A DNA stretch of 64,000 bases from Candidatus Tumulicola sp. (lineage in GTDB: Bacteria; Vulcanimicrobiota; Vulcanimicrobiia; Eremiobacterales; Eremiobacteraceae): assembly GCA_035601835.1 (NCBI GenBank), contig DATNNM010000009.1:79194-143193 (forward strand). Reading direction: 5' to 3'. Position 1 is the first letter of the stretch; every line of letters begins with the position of its first letter. The position numbers and the translations under genes were made by a program. This document shows positions 7,575-15,656 of this stretch, one piece after another. Under the pieces are notes generated by a model. It ran no database searches and had not been told where the DNA came from. It saw only the letters and a list, made by a program, of their open reading frames with translations.

Positions 7575-9062
7575 TTAGGAGCTGAGGGTTTTGATGTACT
7601 GACGCGCCTTGTCCGCGATCGGGCCCTTCGGTATGATCACGAGGAAGTTCCGATACGCAGCGATGGCATTGCGCTTGTCGCCCATCATCCTATCGGTTTC
7701 GCCAAGCGCATACCAGAGCTGCGGATCCGGGTGCCCCTTCGTCTGGTGTGACGCGAGCGCTTCGAAGGCATCGCGCGCCTTTCGATACTGCTTCAGGTTC
7801 AAGTACGAAAGCCCGAGGTTGAACAGCGGAGTGTAGCCGCGCGTGACCTCGAACGCGCGCTGATACGTGTCTCTGGCCTGCGCCCATTTCAGTTGGAGGG
7901 CGTACGTTTCGCCGAGCGTCATCAACACGTCGGGGTTATTGGGATCTTGCGCCGAGAGTTTGCTGAGGAGCTCTTGCGCTTTGCCGTACTGCTTTGTCGT
8001 CAGCTCGATGCGCCCGTATTCGAAGAGCGCCCGTGGGTCGTTGGGCGTGAGCGCCAGCGCTTGATCGTACTCCTGCGCCGCTTTTTTATAATTCTTCTCG
8101 TTGACGTCGTATTCGGCTTGGAGCAAATACGGCTCGGCTGACTTCGGATGGTCCTTGATCGCTTGGGCGAACGCCTGACGCGCCGGATCAATCATCTTCT
8201 TCGAAAGGTAGAGCTCGGCGATGTCGTCTTCCGGTTCGACGCGATCCGGTTGCAGCTTCACGATCGTTTGCAGCGCGGCCAGCGCGCCGGCAACGTCGTT
8301 CTTCGCCGCCAATGCCTCGGCTTTGGCATGCAGTGCATCGAAATTCTTGGGATCGTCGGCGAGGATCAATTGGAACTGCGCGAGGGCGAGGTCCGGGTTA
8401 GCATTCTTGGCGCCCAAGTACGATCGGCCCAGGAGCATGTGGGCGCGAGCGTCCTTCGGTGAGAGCGCGAGCGCTTGGTTCAGCGTCTTGCGGCCTTCGT
8501 CGAGCTTGCCCTGATCGAGCTGCACGGTGGCCAACGCGATGTAGCCGAAGCTCTCTTTTGGATGCAATTGGATGGCTCGGTTGGCGATGCGCGCGGCGTC
8601 GTCGAGGCGGTTCATCGCGAGATACGCGTCCGCGAGGTTCGAGAGAACCGCTTGGTTGGCGGGATCATCGCGCTCCGCGCGTTCGAATGCCGTGACGGAG
8701 TCTGCGGGGTCGTTCAGCTCGCGGTCCGCGATGCCGATGTAGAACCATGCCTCGGCGTCTTCCAAGCCGAGACGCACGGCGTTTTCGAGCTGGTCGCGGC
8801 CTTGCGCCGTTTTGCCTGTTTGGACGAGCAGCACACCCAGTTCCGCACGCGCGCTGCGATCGTTCGGATTGTCTTTGACCGTCTGCGAAAGGGTCGCGAT
8901 GCGCTCCTCCGGGCTTGGCGTGGGGGAACCGCTTGGCGACGCGCTTGGGGTCGGGCTGCTCGCGGGCGCCGCTTTCTTCGCTTGCGCGAGGTCAGGCGGA
9001 CCCGCCAGCCCGGCCAACAACGCGGCGAGCGCGAAGAGCGCGATGATGATCCGGCTACGCAT
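7575..9062 (-). CDS. Exported tetratricopeptide-repeat protein
   Basis: 495 residues with a signal peptide (IIIALFALAALLAGLAGPP) and a proline/serine-rich linker (residues about 30-55). About a dozen consecutive TPR units follow (for example NPNDRSARAELGVLLVQTGK, PNDPRALFEYGRIELTTKQY, ending with NAIAAYRNFLVIIPKGP). TPR arrays are protein-interaction scaffolds; no catalytic residues are present. Its start overlaps the etfA stop by eight bases, so it is probably translated from the etf transcript, although a functional link to electron transfer is not evident. Confidence 0.85.
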   Translation of the reverse strand: MRSRIIIALFALAALLAGLAGPPDLAQAKKAAPASSPTPSASPSGSPTPSPEERIATLSQTVKDNPNDRSARAELGVLLVQTGKTAQGRDQLENAVRLGLEDAEAWFYIGIADRELNDPADSVTAFERAERDDPANQAVLSNLADAYLAMNRLDDAARIANRAIQLHPKESFGYIALATVQLDQGKLDEGRKTLNQALALSPKDARAHMLLGRSYLGAKNANPDLALAQFQLILADDPKNFDALHAKAEALAAKNDVAGALAALQTIVKLQPDRVEPEDDIAELYLSKKMIDPARQAFAQAIKDHPKSAEPYLLQAEYDVNEKNYKKAAQEYDQALALTPNDPRALFEYGRIELTTKQYGKAQELLSKLSAQDPNNPDVLMTLGETYALQLKWAQARDTYQRAFEVTRGYTPLFNLGLSYLNLKQYRKARDAFEALASHQTKGHPDPQLWYALGETDRMMGDKRNAIAAYRNFLVIIPKGPIADKARQYIKTLSS

Positions 9063-10035
9063 TGGCGCGACGCTCCTTCACGAGTTTGGTCAGCTCGGGC
9101 ACGATCCCGAAGAGATCGCCGACGACTCCGAAGTCGCAAAACTCGTAGATCGGCGCGTTCCCGTCCTTGTTGATGGCGACGATGAGACCGGCGCTGCGCA
9201 TGCCGACCTTGTGCTGAATGGCGCCCGAGATGCCGCACGCGATGTACAGCTGCGGCGAGACGGTCTTGCCGGTCTGCCCGACTTGGTGCGAGTGCGAGAT
9301 CCAGCCCGCGTCCACCGCGGCGCGCGAAGCGCCGACCGCTCCGCCCAGGGCTTCGGCGAGCGCTTCGATGATGTCGAAGTGCTCCGGGCCGCCGAGTCCC
9401 CGGCCGCCGGAAACCACGATGCTGGCTTCCTCGACGCCAAGCTTGCCGGCCTCTTGCGCGACCTTCTCCTCGATCACCGCCTTGTATTGCTTCGCGGGCG
9501 GCGCCGGCAGCTTCGCGATCTCGCCTTTGCCGGGTTGCTGGCGCGCGATGAAACTGTTGGCGCGGCAAGTGATGACGCCGTATTCGGAATTCGCGAAGCG
9601 GATCGTGCTGACGACCGAGCCGCCGAACTTCGGCGACTGCACGACCACCGCGCCATCCTTGATCGCGATGTCCGTGGCGTCCGTGATGACGCCGGCTGCG
9701 AAGCGCACGCCCATGCGAGCGGCCATGTCCTTGCCGCCGTTGGTGCCGGGGCTGAGCAGCAGCGCCGGCCCCGAATCCTTGAGCAGTTGTTCTAGCGCGT
9801 CGGCGGCCGGGTCGGAGTGAAACGAGCCGGTCGGCACGTCTTCGCCCACATGGATCTTGTCGAGCGGCGTGGACTTGAGCTGCTCTGCCGCCGCGGCGGC
9901 ACCCTTGCCCAGCACGACGCCGGCGCAGGGCAGGCTCAACTCTTTGGCGATGTCGGAGCCGCGCGTCGCCATCTCCAGGCCGATGCGGCGCAGCGCTCCT
10001 TCTTCTTGTTCGACGTAGACGATGACGGACTTCAA
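9055..10035 (-). CDS. etfA: Electron transfer flavoprotein alpha subunit
   Basis: 326 residues. The C-terminal FAD domain shows SGGRGLGGPEHFD, the QVGQTGKTVSPQLYIACGISGAIQH signature of EtfA and the closing AINKDGNAPIYEFCDFGVVGDL. The N-terminal half is the alpha/beta domain that pairs with EtfB. The heterodimer carries electrons from acyl-CoA dehydrogenases and similar dehydrogenases to the quinone pool. It is two bases downstream of etfB, in the usual B-A order, and is followed by an overlapping TPR gene. Confidence 0.95.
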   Translation of the reverse strand: MKSVIVYVEQEEGALRRIGLEMATRGSDIAKELSLPCAGVVLGKGAAAAAEQLKSTPLDKIHVGEDVPTGSFHSDPAADALEQLLKDSGPALLLSPGTNGGKDMAARMGVRFAAGVITDATDIAIKDGAVVVQSPKFGGSVVSTIRFANSEYGVITCRANSFIARQQPGKGEIAKLPAPPAKQYKAVIEEKVAQEAGKLGVEEASIVVSGGRGLGGPEHFDIIEALAEALGGAVGASRAAVDAGWISHSHQVGQTGKTVSPQLYIACGISGAIQHKVGMRSAGLIVAINKDGNAPIYEFCDFGVVGDLFGIVPELTKLVKERRANA

Positions 10036-10037
10036 AA

Positions 10038-10829
10038 TCAGATCACCTTTTTAGAAACGAGAAATTCGAAGATTTTGGTAGCGCCTTCTTTGGGGTCGGA
10101 GACGGTAATGACGGTCCCCTTCTGGCGCGCGCCGACCGGGGTGAAGGCCTCGACCTTGGTCTTGCTGCCGGCGTCGCCGAGCCGGGATGCCTCGGCTCCG
10201 ATGTCGGCCAGGGTGAGCGCCTTGACTTCCTTTTTCTTGGCGCCCATGATGCCTTTGAGGGTCGGATAGCGGGGCTCGTTGATGCCCTTGGTGACCGATA
10301 CCAGCGCGGGCAAGGGCGCGCTCACGCGCAGGTAGCCGCTTTCGGTCTCGCGCTGGATCTCGATCTTGCCGTCGCTGACGGTGACTTTTTTGGCGTAGGT
10401 GAGGCACGGCACGCCGAGATGTTCTGCGATGGCGGCGGGCACGACGCAGCAGATCGCGTCGGTGCTCTGCGTGCCCGAGAGGATGAGATCGAAGCCGATG
10501 TGCTTGAGCGCTTGCGCCAGCACGTAGGCGGTGGCCATCGTGTCGCTGCCGCCGACCGCGTCGTCGGAAAGCAGCGCCGCGTTGTCCGCGCCCATGCCGA
10601 GCGCCTTGCGCACGATTTCGAGCCCGCTGGCGGGCGCCATTGTGAGGATCGTGACGGTCGTGTCGCCGCCGAGCGCTTCCTTTATCTTGAGCGCTTCCTC
10701 GATCGCGTACTCGTCGAACGGGTTGAGGACGTTCTCGATGCTGCTGCGGTTCAGGCGCTTGGTGGCAGCGTCGAACGTTTTTTCCGCATTCGTATCGGGC
10801 ACTTGCTTGACGGTGACGACGATTTTCAA
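10038..10829 (-). CDS. etfB: Electron transfer flavoprotein beta subunit
   Basis: 263 residues, normal for EtfB. It opens KIVVTVKQVPDTNAEK and has the NPFDEYAIEEALKIKE segment, AYVLAQALKHIGFDLILSG and VSVTKGINEPRYPTLKGIMGAKKKEV, which form the AMP-binding and recognition-loop parts of the family. The start is TTG at 10829, where homology begins; the frame stays open further upstream without family-like sequence. With etfA it forms the soluble electron carrier of fatty-acid and amino-acid oxidation. Confidence 0.95.
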   Translation of the reverse strand: MKIVVTVKQVPDTNAEKTFDAATKRLNRSSIENVLNPFDEYAIEEALKIKEALGGDTTVTILTMAPASGLEIVRKALGMGADNAALLSDDAVGGSDTMATAYVLAQALKHIGFDLILSGTQSTDAICCVVPAAIAEHLGVPCLTYAKKVTVSDGKIEIQRETESGYLRVSAPLPALVSVTKGINEPRYPTLKGIMGAKKKEVKALTLADIGAEASRLGDAGSKTKVEAFTPVGARQKGTVITVSDPKEGATKIFEFLVSKKVI

Positions 10830-10849
10830 AAGTAGGCGCTCCAGAACGA

Positions 10850-10869
10850 CGGCGACCACATGGTCGCCG
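10850..10869. repeat. Inverted repeat in the divergent etfB / propeller promoter region
   Basis: CGGCGACC and GGTCGCCG are separated by ACAT, about 20 bases upstream of the etfB start. It could be an operator for the divergent promoter or a stem in the leader; nothing further supports either. Confidence 0.4.
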
Positions 10870-10961
10870 TTTGTCGAAAGAGTCTTGGCATTTCTCGGCC
10901 GGTCCGGCCCGAACCTTGCCGCGAGGCGGGTTCTCGCGCGCGGGCGCGGAACGTGGCCGAC

Positions 10962-11603
10962 ATGATCGTCCTGACCCGGCCGAAGCCCGCACCGACCACG
11001 GTCGGTCTTGCCTGGGATGGCATCCGGTTGTGGGCGGGCGACTGGAAAGAAAAAGCGCTGCTCGAGCTCAACGACGAGCAGGCCGTCGCGGCGCGTCACT
11101 CCGCGCCGGGCCAACCTATTGGTCTGATGTTCGGAGCCGGGCGCTTGCTTGCGGTGCTGGCCGATCCCTCAACCGACGACCGCTCGATTCATTGGTTCGA
11201 CCCGCACGCGCAAGCGTGGGCCGAGCGCACGCTGCGCTGCCCCGACGACACGGGATCGCACGTCTTCTGGGCTGGCCAGAAGTTGTGGCTGAGCCAGCGC
11301 TACAACAAGCGGGTTTTCGAATTTCGCGACGACGGCTCGATCGGAGAGACGATTTCGGTTCCGTGGGAGGTCACCGGGTTCTTCTGGATCGACGCCGATC
11401 TGTGGCTCAGCGTGCGCGTGGAGAAAGGCTTCACCGATGTTGCGCGCCTGCGCCCGGGCATGCAGACGCCCGAACTCATCGAGCGCTATCAAGGCTCCTT
11501 TGCGAGTTTGGCCTACGATGGCAGCGGTTTTTGGATGAGCGAGCTGCGCGGCGAGACGATCGTCAAAGTCAGCCCGGCGGCGTTGATCTCCGCCGCCGCT
11601 TGA
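10962..11603 (+). CDS. Small beta-propeller-like hypothetical protein
   Basis: About 213 residues. Repeated short blades of the type VGLAWDGIRLWAGDWKEKALLELN, GSHVFWAGQKLWLSQRYNKRVFEF and ASLAYDGSGFWMSELRGETIVKV look like an NHL/SMP-30-like propeller with about five blades. No catalytic or metal-binding residues stand out and there is no signal peptide. ATG 10962 is chosen since the pattern starts there; GTG 10953 is equally possible. It lies seven bases before the flavin oxidase gene on the same strand and may be co-expressed with it. Confidence 0.6.
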   Translation: MIVLTRPKPAPTTVGLAWDGIRLWAGDWKEKALLELNDEQAVAARHSAPGQPIGLMFGAGRLLAVLADPSTDDRSIHWFDPHAQAWAERTLRCPDDTGSHVFWAGQKLWLSQRYNKRVFEFRDDGSIGETISVPWEVTGFFWIDADLWLSVRVEKGFTDVARLRPGMQTPELIERYQGSFASLAYDGSGFWMSELRGETIVKVSPAALISAAA

Positions 11604-11610
11604 CACCGCG

Positions 11611-12732
11611 ATGAACGTTTCTGTCATCGGCGCAGGGATCATGGGGCTTTCGGCCGCCTGGGCACTGCGTCGCTCCGGGCACCATGTCGGCCTGTACGAA
11701 CAAGGTGACGTGCCGAATGAGCTCGGCTCGTCTTTCGATCAGCACCGCCTCATCCGCTATCCGTACGGGGCACGGTTGGGTTTCACGCGCATGGTGGCGG
11801 AGGCGTATGCGTCGTGGGATCACCTGTGGGAGGACCTCGGCGAAACGCTGCACGTGCGCACGGGCACGCTGGCGCTCGGTCGCGTCGAAAACAGTTGGGC
11901 CGAGGCGTCCGCCGCCACGCTCGCGAGCGCGGGCATGCCGATGCGCGCTTTGTCCGCAGCGGATGTGGAACGCATTTATCCGATGCTGCGCGCGGATGAC
12001 CTTCGCGTCGCGTACTATTTGGAAAGCGGCGGCACGCTGCTCGCTTCGCGGATCGTCGCCGCGCTGGCGCGCTGGCTGCGGGAAAACGGCGTCGGTATCC
12101 GCGAGCGGGCCCGTATTGCGCGCGTCGACGTGGAACGAGCTGCGCTGGAAATGGAGGACGGCACACGCGTCAACGCGGACGCTTTGGTGCTGGCCGCGGG
12201 CGCGTGGGTCACGCGTCTGTTGCCGGACATGAGCGGGCGCGTCACGCCATCGCGTCAGGTCGTCGCCTACGTTCGTCCGCCCGCGCGGTTTAAAGGACAC
12301 TGGAGCGTGGCTCCGATGCTGCTCGACCTCGACGGCGAATTGGGGTTTTATCTCGTGCCGCCGGTGCCTGGCACCGACATGAAGATCGGGAAGCACGCGT
12401 TCACCCTGCGCGGCGATCCCGATCGCGAGCGCGAGGCCGGTGAGGCTGAGACTCGCGACATCTTCGCTCGCGCCCGGCGCACGCTTCGCGATTTCGATGA
12501 TTATACGATCGTGGGGGCACGCACGTGCTTCTATACGGTCGAGCCGGACGAGCGCTTTATCGTCGAGCAGCGCGGCAAGACCTGGCTGATCAGCGCCTGC
12601 TCCGGACACGGCTTCAAGTTCGGGCCAGCGATCGGCCGGGCCGTGGCGGACGGGGTGAGCGGACGGCGTGCGGCCGCGGAGATCGCAGCCTGGGCGACGG
12701 GAGAATACAAGGAGGCAGATGTCCGTTCTTGA
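11611..12732 (+). CDS. solA: FAD-dependent amine oxidase, monomeric sarcosine oxidase / SolA family
   Basis: 373 residues. The N-terminal VIGAGIMGLSAAWALRRSG is the Rossmann FAD motif. Further on, ARTCFYTVEPDERF carries the cysteine that binds flavin covalently in monomeric sarcosine and N-methyltryptophan oxidases, and CSGHGFKFGPAIGRAVAD is the C-terminal signature. The enzyme oxidatively demethylates secondary N-methyl amino acids, giving formaldehyde and peroxide. The exact substrate (sarcosine, N-methyltryptophan or pipecolate) cannot be decided here. Its 3' end overlaps the K+ channel gene start by 14 bases. The symbol reflects family only. Confidence 0.85.
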   Translation: MNVSVIGAGIMGLSAAWALRRSGHHVGLYEQGDVPNELGSSFDQHRLIRYPYGARLGFTRMVAEAYASWDHLWEDLGETLHVRTGTLALGRVENSWAEASAATLASAGMPMRALSAADVERIYPMLRADDLRVAYYLESGGTLLASRIVAALARWLRENGVGIRERARIARVDVERAALEMEDGTRVNADALVLAAGAWVTRLLPDMSGRVTPSRQVVAYVRPPARFKGHWSVAPMLLDLDGELGFYLVPPVPGTDMKIGKHAFTLRGDPDREREAGEAETRDIFARARRTLRDFDDYTIVGARTCFYTVEPDERFIVEQRGKTWLISACSGHGFKFGPAIGRAVADGVSGRRAAAEIAAWATGEYKEADVRS

Positions 12733-13783
12733 CGTTTTGCTGCTGATCGCCGGCTTGTTCGGCGTAGCGATCTTCCTCTTCGACCTCTTCAACGCGGTCG
12801 TCGTGCCGCGTCAGACTTTCAACCCGTTGCGCGTCGGCTCACGGCTCGTGCGCTGGTCCTGGATCTGGTGGCGCGAGCTCTGCCTGCGCTTCAGTCCTGG
12901 CGACCGGCGCGAGGAGTTGCTGGCCGCGTTCGCCCCGGTCGCCATGGTCGGGTTGCTGTTCGTGTGGATGGGCGGCTTGATCGTCTGCTACGGGATCGCA
13001 TTTTACGCCCTGCGCGCTAACTACAATCCGATCATCGCAAGCTTCGGCGACGCGGTGTACCTCTCCGCAAGCTCGATGCTGACGATCGGTTTCGGCGACA
13101 TCGTCGTCACGGGCGCGTTCGCGCGTGTGCTGGCAATGGCGTCCGCCGCCTCAGGTCTTGCCGTCGTCGCGGTCGTCATCTCATTTCTGTTCCAGACGTT
13201 CGCAGCGTTTCAGCGCCGAGAAGTCTTTGTCGTCACGCTCGGACAGCGCGCAGGGGCGCCGCCGTCGGGCGTCACGCTGCTCGAGACGGCGATGAAGCTC
13301 GATCTCGTGGACGACTTGATGGCGACGCTTCGCAGCGGTCAGATCTGGAGCAACGAAGTGTTGGAGAGCCACCTCGCGTATCCAATCCTCATATTCTTCC
13401 GCTCGAGTCATGACGATGAGTCGTGGGTGGGCGCGCTCGGGGCGCTGCTGGACGCTTCGACGCTCTTGCTGACCGTGACGGATGGATTGCCCAAGGGCCA
13501 GGCGACCTTGATGTTGGCGACTGGGCACCACCTGGTGAACGATCTTGGCCGTTACTTCGCCTCCGGCGACGACGACGACCCGGGTCTTGAGCGCTTCGAG
13601 TTCGATCAGGCGTGCGAGCGGTTGAAGTCTGCTGGAGCGCACGTCCAGACCGGCGACGACAGCTGGCTTGCCTTCAAGAAAATTCGTGCGAAATACGCGG
13701 CGCCGCTCAACGCCATGGCTAAGTCCTTAGCGATTCCTCCGACGCTTTGGATCGGTGACCGCTCGCCCTTACGCCGCCACTAA
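12719..13783 (+). CDS. Two-pore-helix potassium channel family membrane protein
   Basis: About 354 residues. ATG 12719 is taken as the start because AAGGAGG lies four bases before it. Transmembrane segments appear at VLLLIAGLFGVAIFLFDLF, VAMVGLLFVWMGGLIVCYGIAFYAL and AMASAASGLAVVAVVISFLF. Between the last two is a pore loop SSMLTIGFGDIVV, with TIGFGD replacing the classic TVGYGD selectivity filter, a substitution found in K+ channels. A cytoplasmic C-terminal domain of about 170 residues follows, without a recognisable RCK nucleotide-binding motif. It overlaps the flavin oxidase gene. Confidence 0.8.
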   Translation: MSVLDVLLLIAGLFGVAIFLFDLFNAVVVPRQTFNPLRVGSRLVRWSWIWWRELCLRFSPGDRREELLAAFAPVAMVGLLFVWMGGLIVCYGIAFYALRANYNPIIASFGDAVYLSASSMLTIGFGDIVVTGAFARVLAMASAASGLAVVAVVISFLFQTFAAFQRREVFVVTLGQRAGAPPSGVTLLETAMKLDLVDDLMATLRSGQIWSNEVLESHLAYPILIFFRSSHDDESWVGALGALLDASTLLLTVTDGLPKGQATLMLATGHHLVNDLGRYFASGDDDDPGLERFEFDQACERLKSAGAHVQTGDDSWLAFKKIRAKYAAPLNAMAKSLAIPPTLWIGDRSPLRRH

Positions 13784-13792
13784 TACAGTTGA

Positions 13793-13818
13793 TGTGGTAT
13801 GCCGGACTTTAGTCCGGC
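13793..13818. repeat. CTAAAG hairpin repeat in reverse orientation
   Basis: Read on the minus strand this is GCCGGAC-TAAA-GTCCGGC followed by ATACCACA, the same as the copy at 63241. It is the only copy I found oriented against the rest of the set. It lies between convergent genes (K+ channel and csaA). Confidence 0.8.
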
Positions 13819-14157
13819 CTAGTAGAGTTTCTCGCCGTTCGGCACCGGCAGGTCGGGGGTCAGCAGCACCGTGTCGCCGCTGATATCGGGCAAGCCGAGC
13901 ACCAGCACCTCGCTGACGAAGTCGGCTATTTTTTTCGGGCCTAGGTTCACCGCGGCGATGATCTGCTTGCCGATCAGTTCTTCCGGCTTATAGTGTACGG
14001 TGAGCTGCGCGCTGGATTGCTTTCGGCCAATCGTAGGACCGAAATCGATCGTCAATTGATACGAGGGTTTGCGCGCGCCTTCGAACGGCCTAGCTTCGGC
14101 GATAGTGCCGACACGGACGTCAAGTGCCGCAAAAGCCTCGGCCGGATCGACTGGCAT
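13819..14157 (-). CDS. csaA: CsaA-type tRNA-binding-domain protein
   Basis: 112 residues, exactly the small stand-alone EMAP/tRNA-binding fold. DVRVGTIAEARPFEGARKPSYQLTIDFG opens the OB-fold, and ENLG-like positions AAVNLGPKKIADFVSEVLVLG and PNGEKLY close it. CsaA acts as an export-related chaperone in Bacillus and binds tRNA; the role here is inferred. It sits 11 bases after the DUF5069 gene on the minus strand. Confidence 0.9.
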   Translation of the reverse strand: MPVDPAEAFAALDVRVGTIAEARPFEGARKPSYQLTIDFGPTIGRKQSSAQLTVHYKPEELIGKQIIAAVNLGPKKIADFVSEVLVLGLPDISGDTVLLTPDLPVPNGEKLY

Positions 14158-14168
14158 CCTGACTCTCC

Positions 14169-14594
14169 TTACGCGTGCTTGGAGAACGCCTCGTTGTCGT
14201 CCGCGTCGAGCATGTCGAAGAGCGTGACGATCTCGGGTCGCTCCGCGACGGGGTATTTCTTGCGGATCGCAGCCGGGTCTTTCGTATCGTCGATCTTCCG
14301 TTTGGACAATCGCTCGTTGGCTTCGGCGTACTTCGACGTCTGGGCGTGCGAGCGCAGCCAGACCGCGACGTCTTCATCGGTCTGCGCCTCAGCAACGGCT
14401 TTGCGCAGATCATCTTCCGTCACGCCGATGAGCTCGAGGAGCCGTTCGCTCAGACCGGCGATCTTGTACTGGCCGGCGTCCCCACCCGGCAACGTAGCGC
14501 GCAATTTGTCAATCGTGCGCGGCATCATTACGAGTCCATCAAGGCTTTCGCGCGGACTGCGGGGTGGTTGTTTCGTCAAATCAAGTGGTTGCAT
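14169..14594 (-). CDS. DUF5069 domain protein
   Basis: 141 residues matching the DUF5069 family: LDLTKQPPRSPRESLDGLVMMPRTIDKLRATLPG at the N-terminus, then YKIAGLSERLLELIGV and the acidic-helical TDEDVAVWLRSHAQ segment. The family has no known function. It is cytoplasmic by appearance. It is transcribed ahead of csaA with an 11-base gap. About 95 bases separate its start from the divergent tRNA-Leu. Confidence 0.8.
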   Translation of the reverse strand: MQPLDLTKQPPRSPRESLDGLVMMPRTIDKLRATLPGGDAGQYKIAGLSERLLELIGVTEDDLRKAVAEAQTDEDVAVWLRSHAQTSKYAEANERLSKRKIDDTKDPAAIRKKYPVAERPEIVTLFDMLDADDNEAFSKHA

Positions 14595-14688
14595 AGTGAG
14601 TAATGCTTTAAGCGCGCGCTGCGTTGGTCTCCTTTAGTCGAGGGTTTCGGGACGTCGGAGGCCAACGCCAGCACTAGTGTCCGCTCGT

Positions 14689-14986
14689 GGGATGATGGTG
14701 GAACGGGAAGACACGACAGACTTGGACATGAGCCGGAGCGCGGGAAACCGCTTCCGGGATGCGCTCAAAGTCGGCGAACTCTGTGCCCGCGCGGCGGGCG
14801 TGACAACGCCGAGCCAAGCTCCGGCAACGGAGAAGGTGTAGAGACTGGACGGGCGCGGCCTACGTCGTGATAAACGATATGGTCAAGGCACAGTCCGGAC
14901 CACAAATGCTCGCAGTGGCGAAAGCCATAGTGGTGCGAAAATCTGTCGCCCGCAAGGGCGTCCGGGTTCAAGTCCCGGTCATCCCA
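14689..14986 (+). tRNA. trnL-UAA: tRNA-Leu(UAA) interrupted by a group I intron
   Basis: The 5' exon (14689-14723) starts with acceptor GGGATGA and ends in ACAGA-CTT. The 3' exon (14938-14986) begins AAAA-TCTGT, has a class II variable arm CGCCC-GCAA-GGGCG, a T-arm CCGGG-TTCAAGT-CCCGG, acceptor TCATCCC and discriminator A. Joining the exons gives a seven-base loop CTTAAAA whose anticodon is UAA (Leu). CCA is not encoded. The intron breaks the anticodon after its first base, the site used by cyanobacterial and plastid tRNA-Leu introns. Confidence 0.93.
14724..14937 (+). ncRNA. Group I self-splicing intron in tRNA-Leu
   Basis: The 214-base insert ends in G, as group I introns do, and the 5' exon ends in U. 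Its core closely resembles the cyanobacterial tRNA-Leu intron. The stretch GACAACGCCGAGCCAAGC (P3/P4 side), the R element GTGTAGAGACTGGAC, the pairing partner CAGTCC of P7, and a terminal hairpin GGCAGT-like GCAGTGGCGAAAGCCATAG all occur in the expected order. It carries no ORF. It should splice itself with guanosine as cofactor. Confidence 0.9.
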
Positions 14987-15002
14987 CGCAAAATTAGGAA
15001 TC

Positions 15003-15527
15003 GTGAAGCAGCGAATTAGCGACGAGCAATTCTCGGAAGCCATAGCAACAGCGCATTCTGCGGCATCGGCCATGAGGAGTCTGGGTCGCCGCCCCGCCGG
15101 CGGAAACTACCGAATTTTTTACTCCCGCATTGTCTCACTTGGTCTGAGCACCAAGCATTGGACCGGGAGGGGTCACCTTCGAGGCAGGACACACAGCTGG
15201 GGTCGAAAAGCTCCGCTTGAACGGGTCCTTGTTCGGAACAGTCCTTACCAAGGTGGGTCGTACAAGCTGAAACTGCGGTTGGTCGAAGCCGGCCTATTGA
15301 GTAGCCGTTGCGAATCGTGCGGTATCTCTCGGTGGTTAGGAGCGAACATTGCGCTTCACCTGGATCACCGAAACGGGGATAACCGCGACAACAGACTTTT
15401 CAATCTTCGCCTTTTGTGCCCAAACTGTCACAGTCAAACCGCCACCTACTGTGGCAAGAACAAGCGGCTACGCCGCCTGAGTCGACCAACGAACGAACCC
15501 ACGCTTAGCGCGCTTTTCCACCTTTAG
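15003..15527 (+). CDS. HNH endonuclease next to the intron-bearing tRNA
   Basis: 174 residues. The C-terminal half is an HNH nuclease with a structural zinc site: CESCG, then IALHLDHRNGDNRDNRLFNL with the DH and N residues of the betabeta-alpha-metal core, then CPNCHSQT. The N-terminal part has a SEAIATAHSAASAMRSLG helix pair typical of DNA-binding modules in homing-type HNH proteins. The start is GTG 15003 with AGGA a few bases before. It begins only 16 bases after the tRNA-Leu end. Its closeness to the intron suggests a homing nuclease acting on the tRNA locus, but it lies outside the intron. Confidence 0.8.
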   Translation: MKQRISDEQFSEAIATAHSAASAMRSLGRRPAGGNYRIFYSRIVSLGLSTKHWTGRGHLRGRTHSWGRKAPLERVLVRNSPYQGGSYKLKLRLVEAGLLSSRCESCGISRWLGANIALHLDHRNGDNRDNRLFNLRLLCPNCHSQTATYCGKNKRLRRLSRPTNEPTLSALFHL

Positions 15528-15530
15528 GGA

Positions 15531-15615
15531 TAATCCGAGCTTCGCTCGGAACGCTACACCCGAGCTAGCGCTCGGGTCGCTACATTCATTCCGGGGCTAA
15601 AGCCCCGGCACTACA
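15531..15615. repeat. 85-bp compound hairpin repeat, left copy
   Basis: Three hairpins in tandem (CCGAGC/GCTCGG, CCCGAGC/GCTCGGG and CCGGGGC/GCCCCGG, each with a CTACA tail) make up a block that recurs without any difference at 17566-17650. The two copies enclose two minus-strand genes. Confidence 0.92.
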
Positions 15616-15656
15616 AAGTTAGTCAACAAGTAGTAAGTAGCCGAGGGGCGCGCGCA

